From Fimbriimonas sp. (GTDB lineage: Bacteria > Armatimonadota > Fimbriimonadia > Fimbriimonadales > Fimbriimonadaceae), in the NCBI GenBank assembly GCA_029866005.1, contig JARXAE010000023.1, forward strand, positions 122,074-186,073: a stretch of 64,000 nt of DNA, given 5' to 3'. Below, in pieces: positions 9,145 to 16,932 of this stretch. The position numbers and the translations under genes are program-made. The notes under the pieces are model-generated. The model saw only the letters and a program-made list of their open reading frames with translations, ran no database searches and was not told the DNA's origin. The stretch's first letter is position 1. Each line of letters begins with the position of its first letter.

Positions 9145-9803
9145 ACCTCCTCAATTTTCGCCAAAGCGTCTTTGGCAATCACTAGCTTGTGAGCAACGAG
9201 TACGTCTCGTGCACTGAAAGCTTGCGTCTTAGGACCCTCTTCACCCTTCTTCACCGAAGCCGGAGCGGTTCGCACCACAACATTCTTCAGGTTAGCGAAG
9301 GACTTGAGAACAACTTCGTCGTACTCAGGAAGGACCAAAAGGACTCGTCGCGTGTTTTCCAATCCAAGGGCGGTCAACAGTGCAATCGCATCCTTGGTCT
9401 TCGGCGATGCAAAAGCAACCGAATCAACAACGCTGACATGGCCAGCTTCGAAGTGCATCGCGAGCGCACTGACGATGGACGCCCGTCGCTCTTGCTTGTT
9501 AATCTTCTTGTCGTAGTTGCGAGGCTTAACAGCCAGCGCCATTCCACCGTGCGCATAGTGCGGTCCACGGATAGAACCCTGTCGAGCGTTACCAGTCTTC
9601 TTCTGCTTGTACGGCTTTCGTCCACCACCACGAACCTCAGCTCGGGTCTTGGCGCTTTGCGTACCTTGGCGAGAGTTGGACTCTTCAGCAACGACGGTTC
9701 GGTGAATCGACGTGTGGCTAGCAGAGATGGTGGTCAGGAATCCACTGAGTTCGTGGCTACCAACCTTCTTGCCGGCTTTATCCTTGATTTCGATAGCAGC
9801 CAT
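9132..9803 (-). CDS. rplD: 50S ribosomal protein L4
   Basis: L4 reaches into the exit tunnel with its extended loop; in E. coli it also represses the S10 operon. The 223 residues include the loop RAEVRGGGRKPYKQKKTGNA, GSIRGPHYAHGGMALAVKPR and the C-terminal ENTRRVLLVLPEYDEVVLKS. Its start overlaps the rplC stop. Autogenous regulation by L4 is possible but the leader here does not obviously resemble the E. coli one. Confidence 0.98.
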   Translation of the reverse strand: MAAIEIKDKAGKKVGSHELSGFLTTISASHTSIHRTVVAEESNSRQGTQSAKTRAEVRGGGRKPYKQKKTGNARQGSIRGPHYAHGGMALAVKPRNYDKKINKQERRASIVSALAMHFEAGHVSVVDSVAFASPKTKDAIALLTALGLENTRRVLLVLPEYDEVVLKSFANLKNVVVRTAPASVKKGEEGPKTQAFSARDVLVAHKLVIAKDALAKIEEVWSK

Positions 9804-10429
9804 TATTTCTTCACCTTGTTAACCGTGACGTTTGCGCCGTTAGGGCCAGGGACGGAACCGTCGATGAGCAAGAGATTTCGCTCAGCGTCGATCTTGACAA
9901 TCTTGAGACCAGCCTGAGTCACCGTATCGGTACCCATTCGACCCGGACCGCGCTTACCTTTGAAAACCCTCTGAGGGCCGGTAGCACCGTTCGAGAGCGG
10001 GCGTCGGTGAGTCATGAAACCGTGAGTCATGTGCTGACCTTTAAAGTGGTACCGCTTGACACCACCGGCAAAGCCGCGACCTTTACTAACTCCGGTCACC
10101 GTCACACTCTCGCCTTCCGTGAATAATGAAACATCGAACTCTTGACCGAGCTCGACGCCATCAGTTTTTGCAACACGGAATTCGCGGAGGGTGCGAAGGT
10201 TTTTGGTCAGACCAGCCTTTTTGAGGTGGCCGAATTTGGGGAAAGTGAGCTTACGCTCTGGCGCGTCTCCGTAGCCGACCTGGATTGCGGTGTATCCGTC
10301 TGTCTCTTGGTTTTTCAACTGTGTGACATAGACGGGTCCCGCTTCCACGACGGTAACGGGCACCATTTTGCCCGCATCGTTAAAGATGTGGGTCATGCCT
10401 ATTTTTCGTCCTAAAATGCCTGGAAGCAT
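9803..10429 (-). CDS. rplC: 50S ribosomal protein L3
   Basis: Early assembly protein near the peptidyl-transferase centre. 208 residues: MLPGILGRKIGMTHIFNDAG at the N-terminus, then GVSKGRGFAGGVKRYHFKGQ, THGFMTHRRPLSNGATGPQR and KRGPGRMGTDTVTQAGLKIV. It is the first gene of the operon in this window. The usual upstream neighbour rpsJ (S10) is missing; instead there is a promoter and a divergent VOC gene. Confidence 0.98.
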   Translation of the reverse strand: MLPGILGRKIGMTHIFNDAGKMVPVTVVEAGPVYVTQLKNQETDGYTAIQVGYGDAPERKLTFPKFGHLKKAGLTKNLRTLREFRVAKTDGVELGQEFDVSLFTEGESVTVTGVSKGRGFAGGVKRYHFKGQHMTHGFMTHRRPLSNGATGPQRVFKGKRGPGRMGTDTVTQAGLKIVKIDAERNLLLIDGSVPGPNGANVTVNKVKK

Positions 10430-10561
10430 AAATTTTTCCTCGCTTCAATGCATCGTTCGACCTGTCGGATTCGTCATGAATCACTGACGTTGCCCAATCA
10501 TTATTGGCTATGAAACCAACCGGGGTCGCCCAGTCAAGCGAGCTTGGAAGCTGCGTGACGC

Positions 10562-10616
10562 CAGACACAGTCCGGCGCAAAGAGAAGTTATACCCTACGT
10601 TTGGGTGACTTTGCAA
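10562..10616 (-). promoter_or_regulatory. Promoter and leader hairpin of the ribosomal protein operon
   Basis: On the minus strand TTGCAA (10611-10616) and TATAAC (10587-10592) are spaced by 18 bp, a good sigma-70-type promoter. The expected start leaves a leader of about 150 nt before rplC. At the very 5' end of the leader (10562-10582) a 9-bp stem with two G-T pairs and a TGT loop can form; it could be a binding site for an autoregulatory ribosomal protein or a stability hairpin. Confidence 0.7.
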
Positions 10617-10644
10617 TTAGATTCTCGGACATGCCTGCCAAGCG

Positions 10645-10656
10645 TAAACTAGCCCC
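10645..10656 (+). promoter_or_regulatory. Leaderless-type -10 box of the VOC gene
   Basis: TAAACT at 10645-10650 followed by exactly 6 nt and the ATG at 10657, with no Shine-Dalgarno sequence. One of a dozen genes in the window with this layout. Confidence 0.6.
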
Positions 10657-11025
10657 ATGTCCCAATCCATCGAACCCCGCTACGTCCTCGCCGTTCCTGA
10701 TGCCGCAGCAACCAGTCTCTACTTCCAAGAAAAGCTCGGCTTCGAAGAGTGGAAGGCGGTGGGCGAGAACGACTGGCGTTTCGTGCGACGTGGCCCCATC
10801 AACATCCACCTAGGCACCTGCCCCGGCGAAGTTCTCGCCGAGGACAATGGGAACCATTCGTGGTTCGCCTACTGGTTCGTCGAGAATGCTGACGATCTCT
10901 ACAACGAATGGAGAGCAAGCGGCGCGATTATCAGCGTCCCCATCAAATCCCAACCCTGGGGCATCCGAGACTTCCAGATCAAGACTCCGGACGGCCACCG
11001 GATTGTCGTTGGGCAAGCAATCTAA
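10657..11025 (+). CDS. VOC-family (glyoxalase/bleomycin-resistance-like) protein
   Basis: A 122-residue single vicinal-oxygen-chelate domain: RYVLAVPDAAATSLYFQEKL opens the first beta-alpha-beta-beta-beta unit and WGIRDFQIKTPDGHRIVVGQ closes the second, with the typical Gly-His before the last strand. VOC proteins bind a metal or a drug; the substrate cannot be told from sequence. It is divergent from the ribosomal operon and has no SD sequence. Confidence 0.85.
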   Translation: MSQSIEPRYVLAVPDAAATSLYFQEKLGFEEWKAVGENDWRFVRRGPINIHLGTCPGEVLAEDNGNHSWFAYWFVENADDLYNEWRASGAIISVPIKSQPWGIRDFQIKTPDGHRIVVGQAI

Positions 11026-11050
11026 AAAATCCTTTGAACGTTACAGAGCC

Positions 11051-11069
11051 CAGAGGTCACCAACCTCTG
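11051..11069. promoter_or_regulatory. Perfect inverted repeat directly before the ECF sigma gene
   Basis: CAGAGGT (11051-11057) and ACCTCTG (11063-11069) separated by CACCA, ending one base before the ATG at 11071. It could be an operator or an RNA hairpin covering the translation start. No SD sequence is visible. Role inferred only. Confidence 0.45.
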
Positions 11070-11070
11070 T

Positions 11071-11577
11071 ATGATGCTTCTTGTGAACGAGGCGGTGGCC
11101 CCAAAAGCAAAGCTGGAGATTGGTCAGTTGGTGACAAGCCACTATGACCAAGTTTTCCGCTTCTGCTCGGTGCGCGTGGGATTCCACCACGCCGGGGACG
11201 CTGCCCAAGAGACTTTTATCACTGCCCAGAGGGCGCTTCCTAAATTCCGGGGCGATAGCAAGCCGCTGACCTGGCTGATGGGGATCGCGCTCAACGAGTG
11301 TCGGCGGATCAACCGGACTCGCCGCGACGGCGAACCCATGGTGGAGTTCGGCGCGCCGACCCCCGAGGGCCAGATCATCGACCGCGAGGCCCTCCGGGTC
11401 GCCCTCGCCAAACTCTCCCCCGAGCACCGCGAAGTCGTCCTTCTCCACGAAGTTGACGGCTTCACCTACGACGAGATCGCAGAGATCGCCGGGATTCCGG
11501 CTGGGACGGTGAAGAGCCGCCTCTACCACGCATTTTTGAACTTACGACAAACCTTGGCGCCTTCGGAGGTGGCCTGA
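11071..11577 (+). CDS. ECF-type RNA polymerase sigma factor
   Basis: A 168-residue sigma-70-family protein of the extracytoplasmic-function type, directing RNA polymerase to a stress or envelope regulon. Region 2 spans ~20-85 (YDQVFRFCSVRV, DAAQETFITAQRALPKFRGD, LTWLMGIALNECRRINRTRR). Region 4 spans ~105-160 (LSPEHREVVLLHEVDGFTYD, IAGIPAGTVKSRLYHAFLNL, the -35-binding helix-turn-helix). The ATG at 11074 is an alternative start. The downstream gene begins 4 bp after the stop and is its likely anti-sigma factor. Confidence 0.93.
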   Translation: MMLLVNEAVAPKAKLEIGQLVTSHYDQVFRFCSVRVGFHHAGDAAQETFITAQRALPKFRGDSKPLTWLMGIALNECRRINRTRRDGEPMVEFGAPTPEGQIIDREALRVALAKLSPEHREVVLLHEVDGFTYDEIAEIAGIPAGTVKSRLYHAFLNLRQTLAPSEVA

Positions 11578-11581
11578 ACTC

Positions 11582-12865
11582 ATGGAAAACCTAAAGAGCT
11601 TTTTGGACGGTGAATTGGACCTGGCCGGTAACGCCGAGGTCGAGACCCACTTGCGACAGGACGCCGATCTGGCGAAGATGTCAGCAGATTTCTCCGCTCT
11701 CTCAGTGGCGTTGAAAGGCGTTGATCCAGGTCAGCCTTACGGGATGGAGCAGTTGCAATCCCGATTGTCGACGACTTCGGTCGCGGAGTCGAAGAAGATC
11801 TGGCGGTTTGCCGGGTGGTCTTCCGTCATGGGAGTGCTGCTGGTTGTGGCGATGATTCCTTCACTGAAGGGCGGTGGCGGCAGTGGATCGGCGGAATCAC
11901 GGCCAGCAGCCGAGTTCAAGTCGCAGCCTCAGTTGGGAGCCTCAAGTGCCTCTCCTCCTGCAGCACCTCTCAGCATTGCCGACTCTGCGACAGCTGCCGC
12001 GGATATGATGCCAGACCAAATGGAGCCGGCGAAAAAATCTGAAACTGAGAAAGACGGGCTTGCTGGGGAGCGAAGCAACGACACAGATTTTTATCTATCG
12101 CCTCGAACAAAGCGAGCACAGGCTAGTGCGCTGCCTAGGCCAAGGGTCGCCACCGGGGGCCTTCTACCCGCCGAAGACGAAGCCAAGCTCAACATGAGCA
12201 TCGGCAAGAACTCCCCCGGCGCGCCTTACGGCGTCTACCTGGAGAAGTCGGGCAACTTATCCGTAGAGGTCCAAGACCTCATGCGTGCCGTTGACGAGGC
12301 AACCGGAATGGTCACCGGTCTCAAAGGGTTCGTTGTCACCAGCGATATGCAGAACACCGAGAAGGGCGGCTCCGCACGGATGACCCTGCGTATCCCTTCC
12401 GACAACTTCCCTGCCGCCATGAACAAGCTTCAAGGCATGGGCGAAGTGCGCCAAGTGAACTCAGCGAGCCAGGACATCACCGGCGAGACGGTCACTTCGG
12501 CCGCGAAGACCCGCTCGTGGGCAGATCAGGAAAAGCAGCTCATCGGGGAGCTCGCAAAGAGCCGGAACCGCGATGAGAAGTGGCGTATCCGAGGCGAGCT
12601 CAGTAACGTCCGTGCCAACCTCGAAGCCGAGAAGTCGCAGCTCAACAACCTGAAAGAGCGCGGGAACTTCTCGACCATCGAGGTGACCTTCACCCGTGGA
12701 GCCAGCGGCGGGGGCTGGGCAAAAGGAGCCTTTGGCGACGCCACCAGCGGCCTCGGCTCCGTTGGCCAGATCGTCGGAACCATAGGAATCTACTTCCTAG
12801 TCTTCATCCCCGTCTGGCTGCCGCTGGCGATTGCTGGATGGATGGTGAATCGGCGACGACGATAA
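11582..12865 (+). CDS. Anti-sigma-like membrane protein with DUF4349 domain
   Basis: 427 residues. The first ~70 residues (SFLDGELDLAGNAEVETHLR) look like the cytoplasmic sigma-binding segment of anti-sigma factors, but the Cys residues of a zinc-binding anti-sigma domain are absent. One membrane segment lies at ~73-95. A long Ala/Ser/Pro-rich linker follows, then a DUF4349 domain (~210-425) with a coiled-coil hairpin (residues ~310-360) and a final membrane segment followed by NRRRR. Operon position right behind the ECF gene supports a role in holding and releasing that sigma factor. The signal sensed is unknown. Confidence 0.8.
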   Translation: MENLKSFLDGELDLAGNAEVETHLRQDADLAKMSADFSALSVALKGVDPGQPYGMEQLQSRLSTTSVAESKKIWRFAGWSSVMGVLLVVAMIPSLKGGGGSGSAESRPAAEFKSQPQLGASSASPPAAPLSIADSATAAADMMPDQMEPAKKSETEKDGLAGERSNDTDFYLSPRTKRAQASALPRPRVATGGLLPAEDEAKLNMSIGKNSPGAPYGVYLEKSGNLSVEVQDLMRAVDEATGMVTGLKGFVVTSDMQNTEKGGSARMTLRIPSDNFPAAMNKLQGMGEVRQVNSASQDITGETVTSAAKTRSWADQEKQLIGELAKSRNRDEKWRIRGELSNVRANLEAEKSQLNNLKERGNFSTIEVTFTRGASGGGWAKGAFGDATSGLGSVGQIVGTIGIYFLVFIPVWLPLAIAGWMVNRRRR

Positions 12866-12878
12866 ATCTGCCCATATT

Positions 12879-12905
12879 GGCACCGCGATCGGAAGTTGCG
12901 GTGCC
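12879..12905. terminator. Hairpin between convergent genes
   Basis: GGCACCGC (12879-12886) and GCGGTGCC (12898-12905), an 8-bp perfect stem, in the 42-bp gap between two convergent genes. There is no T run on either side, so termination is likely but weak or factor-dependent. Confidence 0.5.
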
Positions 12906-12907
12906 CG

Positions 12908-13597
12908 CTAAACCTGATCACCTCTTTTAACCCTCTTTGCACCAAGTTCATCGAGAATTTCGTCCACAGCTTTCGTCCGGAACCGTGTTGAATTGCGACT
13001 TTTCAGGATGGCCGTCCCGACAACCAGAATCAGACCTAACACCATCAACCATAGCGCAATCCAGGCAGGCGAAGACGGGATCTCCCTTCCGTCGGAATCT
13101 ATGCCGGGTACGACCGAGGTAGCAAACCATCCTACGGTTGGACAAAGAACTGCAAACAAACTCGCTAAAGTCATAGTCTCAAGCGGAATCTGCCGAGTCA
13201 ACTCTACTTGGGTGAATCCGTCTCTGCTCAAAACTTTGACAACCCCCGAGAAGCCGAGCCGGTCTGCAGCGATCAGCTCGTAGCCTGGTCCAGGATAAAA
13301 CACTAGAGGTTCTTGGGCACCGCAGAGAACCGCGACTGTATCAACTTCATCCGGATAGAGTTCCCAGTCAAAGGTGATCGCTGTTGTGCCGAGCAGTTCG
13401 ACGACCCGAGCCCGGCGCCGTCCTTTATGTTGCTTCAAACTCTGTTGAAGTGATTCATCATTAATACCAGCATCAGCCGCAAACCGCTGGATGTCTTCCC
13501 TCGTGAAGCCAGATTCAGAATTCACCGAAGGCAGCCGAATAGCTTCTCGCAATATCGAATGAACTTCTTCCTCCGAATACCGCTGTTGATCCGCCAT
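12908..13597 (-). CDS. Two-transmembrane protein, function unknown
   Basis: 229 residues. The N-terminus (YSEEEVHSILREAIRL, then FTREDIQRFAADAGI) is a short helical module seen at the start of many bacterial membrane proteins of unknown role. Residues ~70-140 are beta-rich; two membrane segments follow at ~144-164 and ~178-198, then a short charged tail. A TAAAAT box lies upstream and GGGGG precedes the ATG. I do not recognise the family. Confidence 0.75.
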   Translation of the reverse strand: MADQQRYSEEEVHSILREAIRLPSVNSESGFTREDIQRFAADAGINDESLQQSLKQHKGRRRARVVELLGTTAITFDWELYPDEVDTVAVLCGAQEPLVFYPGPGYELIAADRLGFSGVVKVLSRDGFTQVELTRQIPLETMTLASLFAVLCPTVGWFATSVVPGIDSDGREIPSSPAWIALWLMVLGLILVVGTAILKSRNSTRFRTKAVDEILDELGAKRVKRGDQV

Positions 13598-13675
13598 TCC
13601 CCCGGCTATTTTAACCTAAGGAGAAAGGTAGCTGCATGTCAATTATCTGAAATGGTTACCGAAAGTGGCCGGACG

Positions 13676-13876
13676 TCACGGCAGAGTGCGCCTACCGCCG
13701 CCGAGGGCTTTTCCCCCGGTGCCACGATAGATGAGGTAGACGACTCCGCCAACAATGGCAAGCGGGAGCAGCAGCTTGGCGATGAACAGAATTGGGGCAA
13801 CCACGATCTTCCAGACCAGGATTGCGGCGATGATCATTCCGACGATCTTGAGCAGATTCCGATTTGAATCAGACAT
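13676..13876 (-). CDS. Small membrane protein, function unknown
   Basis: 66 residues from ATG at 13876: MSDSNRNLLKIVGMIIAAIL followed by a second hydrophobic stretch and a short Gly/Arg tail. Two membrane segments are predicted. A GTG at 13981 would give 101 residues, but that start lies inside a repeat array and the extra residues look non-coding. No clear SD sequence precedes either start. Confidence 0.5.
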   Translation of the reverse strand: MSDSNRNLLKIVGMIIAAILVWKIVVAPILFIAKLLLPLAIVGGVVYLIYRGTGGKALGGGRRTLP

Positions 13877-13976
13877 ACCATTCAATACGGCGATGTCGTG
13901 AAAAGGATTCAGTCGGGACAGAAGTCCCTTGTCGGTGGGAAGTTCGGGTTGAAGGGTGAGGAGATTTAACCCCTCG

Positions 13977-14010
13977 TTCACTACTCACGGTTCACCGCTC
14001 CCCGTGCACC
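13977..14010. repeat. Degenerate 7-bp tandem repeat
   Basis: About five heptamers related to TTCACCG (TTCACTA, CTCACGG, TTCACCG, CTCCCCG, TGCACCG) in the gap before tyrA. Related short arrays occur at 42181-42194, 53983-54017 and 55521-55549. Confidence 0.55.
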
Positions 14011-14105
14011 GATATGCTAACCTATTGACTCCGAATGAAGCTGTTTGAGAGCGGTATCGCGTGCGTGCAAGGGTTCAAATCTGCGCACTTCCAAGGGGAA
14101 TTAGT

Positions 14106-14912
14106 TTGACGATCGGCATCGTCGGAACCGGACTCATCGGGGCCTCCATCGGGATGGGGCTGAAAGCCAAAGGACACCATGTTCTCGGCTACGACCTTTC
14201 GACCGAGAACACGGATATCGCGCTTCGACGATACGCCATCGATGAAGCCGTTTCGATTGAGGTAGCCAGCAAGGCGGACGTCGTGTTTGTGGCGGTCCCA
14301 CCGGCGGCAACGGTTGCGGTTCTCGATCAAGTTTATGCGTCCCGAGCACCAGAAACACTGGTGACCGACACTGCAAGCATCAAGGCAGATGTCGCTACGT
14401 GGGGCCAAGATAAGGAATGGTTCGTCGCCAGCCACCCGATGGCGGGCCACGAGAAGGGTGGGCCCAAGTTCGCGTCCAACTGGCTTTTTCGAGGTGCAAA
14501 GTGGATCATCTGTCCGGGAGCAGCCCCTACTTCGTTGATGGCTAAGTTGGAATCAGTACTGAAGGAACTCGACGCGATTCCCGTCCGCCTTAGCGCCTCG
14601 GAGCATGACCGAACCGCGGCAATCCTATCTCACCTTCCCCACGTATTGTCGGGTTTGCTTCTCGAAACCGGAGCGCAGCTGGAGTCCACGGAGGCAAGCG
14701 GCGGATCGTGGAAAGACCTCACCCGAGTTGGCGGAGTTGACCCTGAACTCTGGACACAAATCTTGCTCGGAAACCGAACGGCAGTCGCTTCGGTATTGGG
14801 TGGCTACGTTGCGCGACTTGGGGAGTTGCAGAGCATGATCGAGCGGAGTGACAAGCAAGGTATCGAGAAGTGGCTCAAGGAGATGGCTAAGCTCAAGGGG
14901 AAGCAAAAGTGA
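14106..14912 (+). CDS. tyrA: Prephenate (or arogenate) dehydrogenase
   Basis: Catalyses the NAD(P)-dependent oxidative decarboxylation on the tyrosine branch. The 268-residue protein starts at a TTG (14106) that has AAGGGG 7 nt upstream; the reading from 14061 adds 15 residues with no homology. LTIGIVGTGLIGASIGMGLK is the dinucleotide-binding loop; ASHPMAGHEKGG carries the catalytic His motif. Length fits monofunctional TyrA without an ACT or chorismate mutase domain. The stop overlaps the aroA start (GTGA), making an aromatic amino acid operon. Confidence 0.9.
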   Translation: MTIGIVGTGLIGASIGMGLKAKGHHVLGYDLSTENTDIALRRYAIDEAVSIEVASKADVVFVAVPPAATVAVLDQVYASRAPETLVTDTASIKADVATWGQDKEWFVASHPMAGHEKGGPKFASNWLFRGAKWIICPGAAPTSLMAKLESVLKELDAIPVRLSASEHDRTAAILSHLPHVLSGLLLETGAQLESTEASGGSWKDLTRVGGVDPELWTQILLGNRTAVASVLGGYVARLGELQSMIERSDKQGIEKWLKEMAKLKGKQK

Positions 14913-16183
14913 AGCTGATCATCAACCCCGTTAAGTCTCTCGTGGGAACCTTGCGCCCCCCCAGCGACAAGTCTCTGACCCACCGGGCCTACATGTTCGC
15001 CTCCTTCGCTACGACCGAGTCAATTGTTCGGAACCCGTTACGAGGCGAGGATTGCGAGAACACCCTTCGAGCGATGATCCACCTTGGCTTACGCCACGAA
15101 ATGTTAGGACCAGAGGAGTTCCGCTTGATCCCAACTCAGGAGTGGATGCAGCCGAACGCGCCCATCGACTGCGGCAATAGCGGAACGACGATGCGGCTCT
15201 TAGCCGGTCTTGTGGCATCTCGACCGTTAAACGTAACGTTTGTCGGAGACGCCAGCCTTTCGAAGCGACCCATGGGTCGCGTAGCAACTCCGCTACGCCT
15301 GATGGGAGCAGAAATTGAAGGCGATAGAGCACCACTAACCATTCACGGAAAGGAGCTTCAAGGAATCGACTACGTTAGCCCGGTTGCCAGCGCCCAGGTC
15401 AAAAGCTGCACCCTGCTTGCCGGACTCCGAGCGAAAGGAACTACATCGGTTTCCGAACCTTCTCTATCTCGAGACCATACGGAACGAATGCTCAAAGCGA
15501 TGGGCTTCCGATTAGACTCAGAAGGGCTAAAGGTCAGTGTCGAGGGAGGACAGGAGGGGCACGGTTTTGAGTTCAACGTCCCTGGAGATATCAGTTCTGC
15601 CGCGTTCTTCATTGTCGCCACTGCGATCCTACAAAACAGCCGTCTTGAAGTCGACGAACTCAGCGTCAATCCCACCCGAACTGGAATATTAGACGTCCTC
15701 ACCCAGTGCCAGATTCCCTTCTTCGTTACTGATGTTCGGGAGGAACTTGGAGAGCCTGTTGCTTCGCTAGTAGTTCATACTGCTAATCTCCTGCAACCAT
15801 TCACAATCGAAGGGGAACTTGTTCCCAGACTCATCGACGAAATCCCCGTGCTAGCCGTTCTCGCAACCCAGTGCGAAGGAACGTCAATCATTCGGAATGC
15901 GAATGAACTGAGAGTCAAAGAGAGCGACCGAATCGAGCTTGTCGCAAACGGCTTACGACAAATGGGCGCGCAAGTCGAGACGTTTGAAGATGGCATGGCG
16001 ATCACCGGACCAGCAAAACTCAGCGCAACAAAGATTGACGCCCACGGAGACCACCGAATTGCGATGGCTTTTGCAATTGCCGGACTGATCGCCGAAGGAA
16101 CAACCGAAATCACCGGAGCCGACTCGATCGCTACCAGCTTTCCTGGATTCGAGTCTGAGTTGGCGAGACTCTGCGTCGCTTAG
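14909..16183 (+). CDS. aroA: 3-phosphoshikimate 1-carboxyvinyltransferase (EPSP synthase)
   Basis: Transfers enolpyruvyl from PEP to shikimate 3-phosphate, the sixth shikimate pathway step. 424 residues with the family blocks: PPSDKSLTHRAYMFASFA, DCGNSGTTMRLLAGLVASRP (PEP/S3P-binding), RLIDEIPVLAVLATQCEGTS, RVKESDRIELVANGLRQMG and DAHGDHRIAMAFAIAGLIAE. GTG start, coupled to tyrA. The loop DCGNSGTTMR has the Gly found in glyphosate-sensitive class I enzymes, but class cannot be settled without alignment. Confidence 0.97.
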   Translation: MKLIINPVKSLVGTLRPPSDKSLTHRAYMFASFATTESIVRNPLRGEDCENTLRAMIHLGLRHEMLGPEEFRLIPTQEWMQPNAPIDCGNSGTTMRLLAGLVASRPLNVTFVGDASLSKRPMGRVATPLRLMGAEIEGDRAPLTIHGKELQGIDYVSPVASAQVKSCTLLAGLRAKGTTSVSEPSLSRDHTERMLKAMGFRLDSEGLKVSVEGGQEGHGFEFNVPGDISSAAFFIVATAILQNSRLEVDELSVNPTRTGILDVLTQCQIPFFVTDVREELGEPVASLVVHTANLLQPFTIEGELVPRLIDEIPVLAVLATQCEGTSIIRNANELRVKESDRIELVANGLRQMGAQVETFEDGMAITGPAKLSATKIDAHGDHRIAMAFAIAGLIAEGTTEITGADSIATSFPGFESELARLCVA

Positions 16184-16205
16184 CCCCAAAAGCCAACGCG
16201 GGCAG

Positions 16206-16218
16206 TAAACTTCCTGAC
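16206..16218 (+). promoter_or_regulatory. Leaderless-type -10 box of cmk
   Basis: TAAACT at 16206-16211, then 7 nt to the cmk ATG at 16219. It suggests a separate promoter for cmk after aroA. Confidence 0.5.
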
Positions 16219-16884
16219 ATGAAACCTGTCATTGCCATTGATGGCCCTGCCGGAGCCGGCAAGAGCACCGTGAGCAAGCTGATCGCTCAAGAGCTGGGTC
16301 TCAGCTACCTCGACACTGGCGCAATGTACCGATGCCTCGCATTCAGAGCCTTGGATGCAGGTTTAACCGTCCAAGACGGCGACAAAGCGGCAGAGTTGAT
16401 GGAAGACATCCACATCACATTCGGAGTTGGCGAGCCTCAGCCGGTTTTCATCAATGGCGAAGACGTCACCACCAGCATCCGAACCCCCGAAATCGGTGAA
16501 GCCGCCAGCGCCCTCAGCCAGTTCACGCCCGTCCGCCAGAGAATGGTTGCCCTCCAACAAGAGTTGGTCAGAGGAGGAGGCGTGATCCTGGAGGGACGAG
16601 ACGTTACTACTGTCGTCGCACCCGACGCCACACTCAAGATCTATCTCACGGCCAGCTTGGAGGAGCGAGCGAAGAGACGGCAGCATGAGTTCATTGCGAA
16701 GGGGATGGAAGCGGGCTTTCAAGACGTGCGAAACCAAATCGAGCAGCGCGACCATCGCGATATCAACCGCGATGACTCCCCGCTGAAGGTTGCCGACGAT
16801 GCGATCGTCGTAGAATCTGCCGATCGAACGCCCGAAGAAGTTGCCGCCAAGATCATCAGCCATTTGAAGGCCAAGTTGCAGTAA
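16219..16884 (+). CDS. cmk: Cytidylate kinase
   Basis: Phosphorylates CMP/dCMP with ATP. 221 residues: P-loop AIDGPAGAGKSTVSKLIAQE, substrate-binding YLDTGAMYRCLAFRA, GEDVTTSIRTPEIGEAASAL and the lid region ARRR-like EERAKRRQHEFIAKG with RDHRDINRDDSPLKVADDAI. It is often near aroA in bacteria, as here. Confidence 0.97.
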   Translation: MKPVIAIDGPAGAGKSTVSKLIAQELGLSYLDTGAMYRCLAFRALDAGLTVQDGDKAAELMEDIHITFGVGEPQPVFINGEDVTTSIRTPEIGEAASALSQFTPVRQRMVALQQELVRGGGVILEGRDVTTVVAPDATLKIYLTASLEERAKRRQHEFIAKGMEAGFQDVRNQIEQRDHRDINRDDSPLKVADDAIVVESADRTPEEVAAKIISHLKAKLQ

Positions 16885-16932
16885 ACTCCGCAAGTTCCCG
16901 ACCACCTGGCACGGGACACCTGTGTAACAAAA

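Noticed and set aside
3483..10414. Long plus-strand frames opposite the ribosomal protein genes
   Set aside because: They are antisense shadows of highly conserved genes, with no RBS or protein features.
14040..14097. GGGTTCAAATC, resembling a tRNA T-arm
   Set aside because: No matching T stem, acceptor stem or anticodon arm can be formed; it overlaps the tyrA start region.
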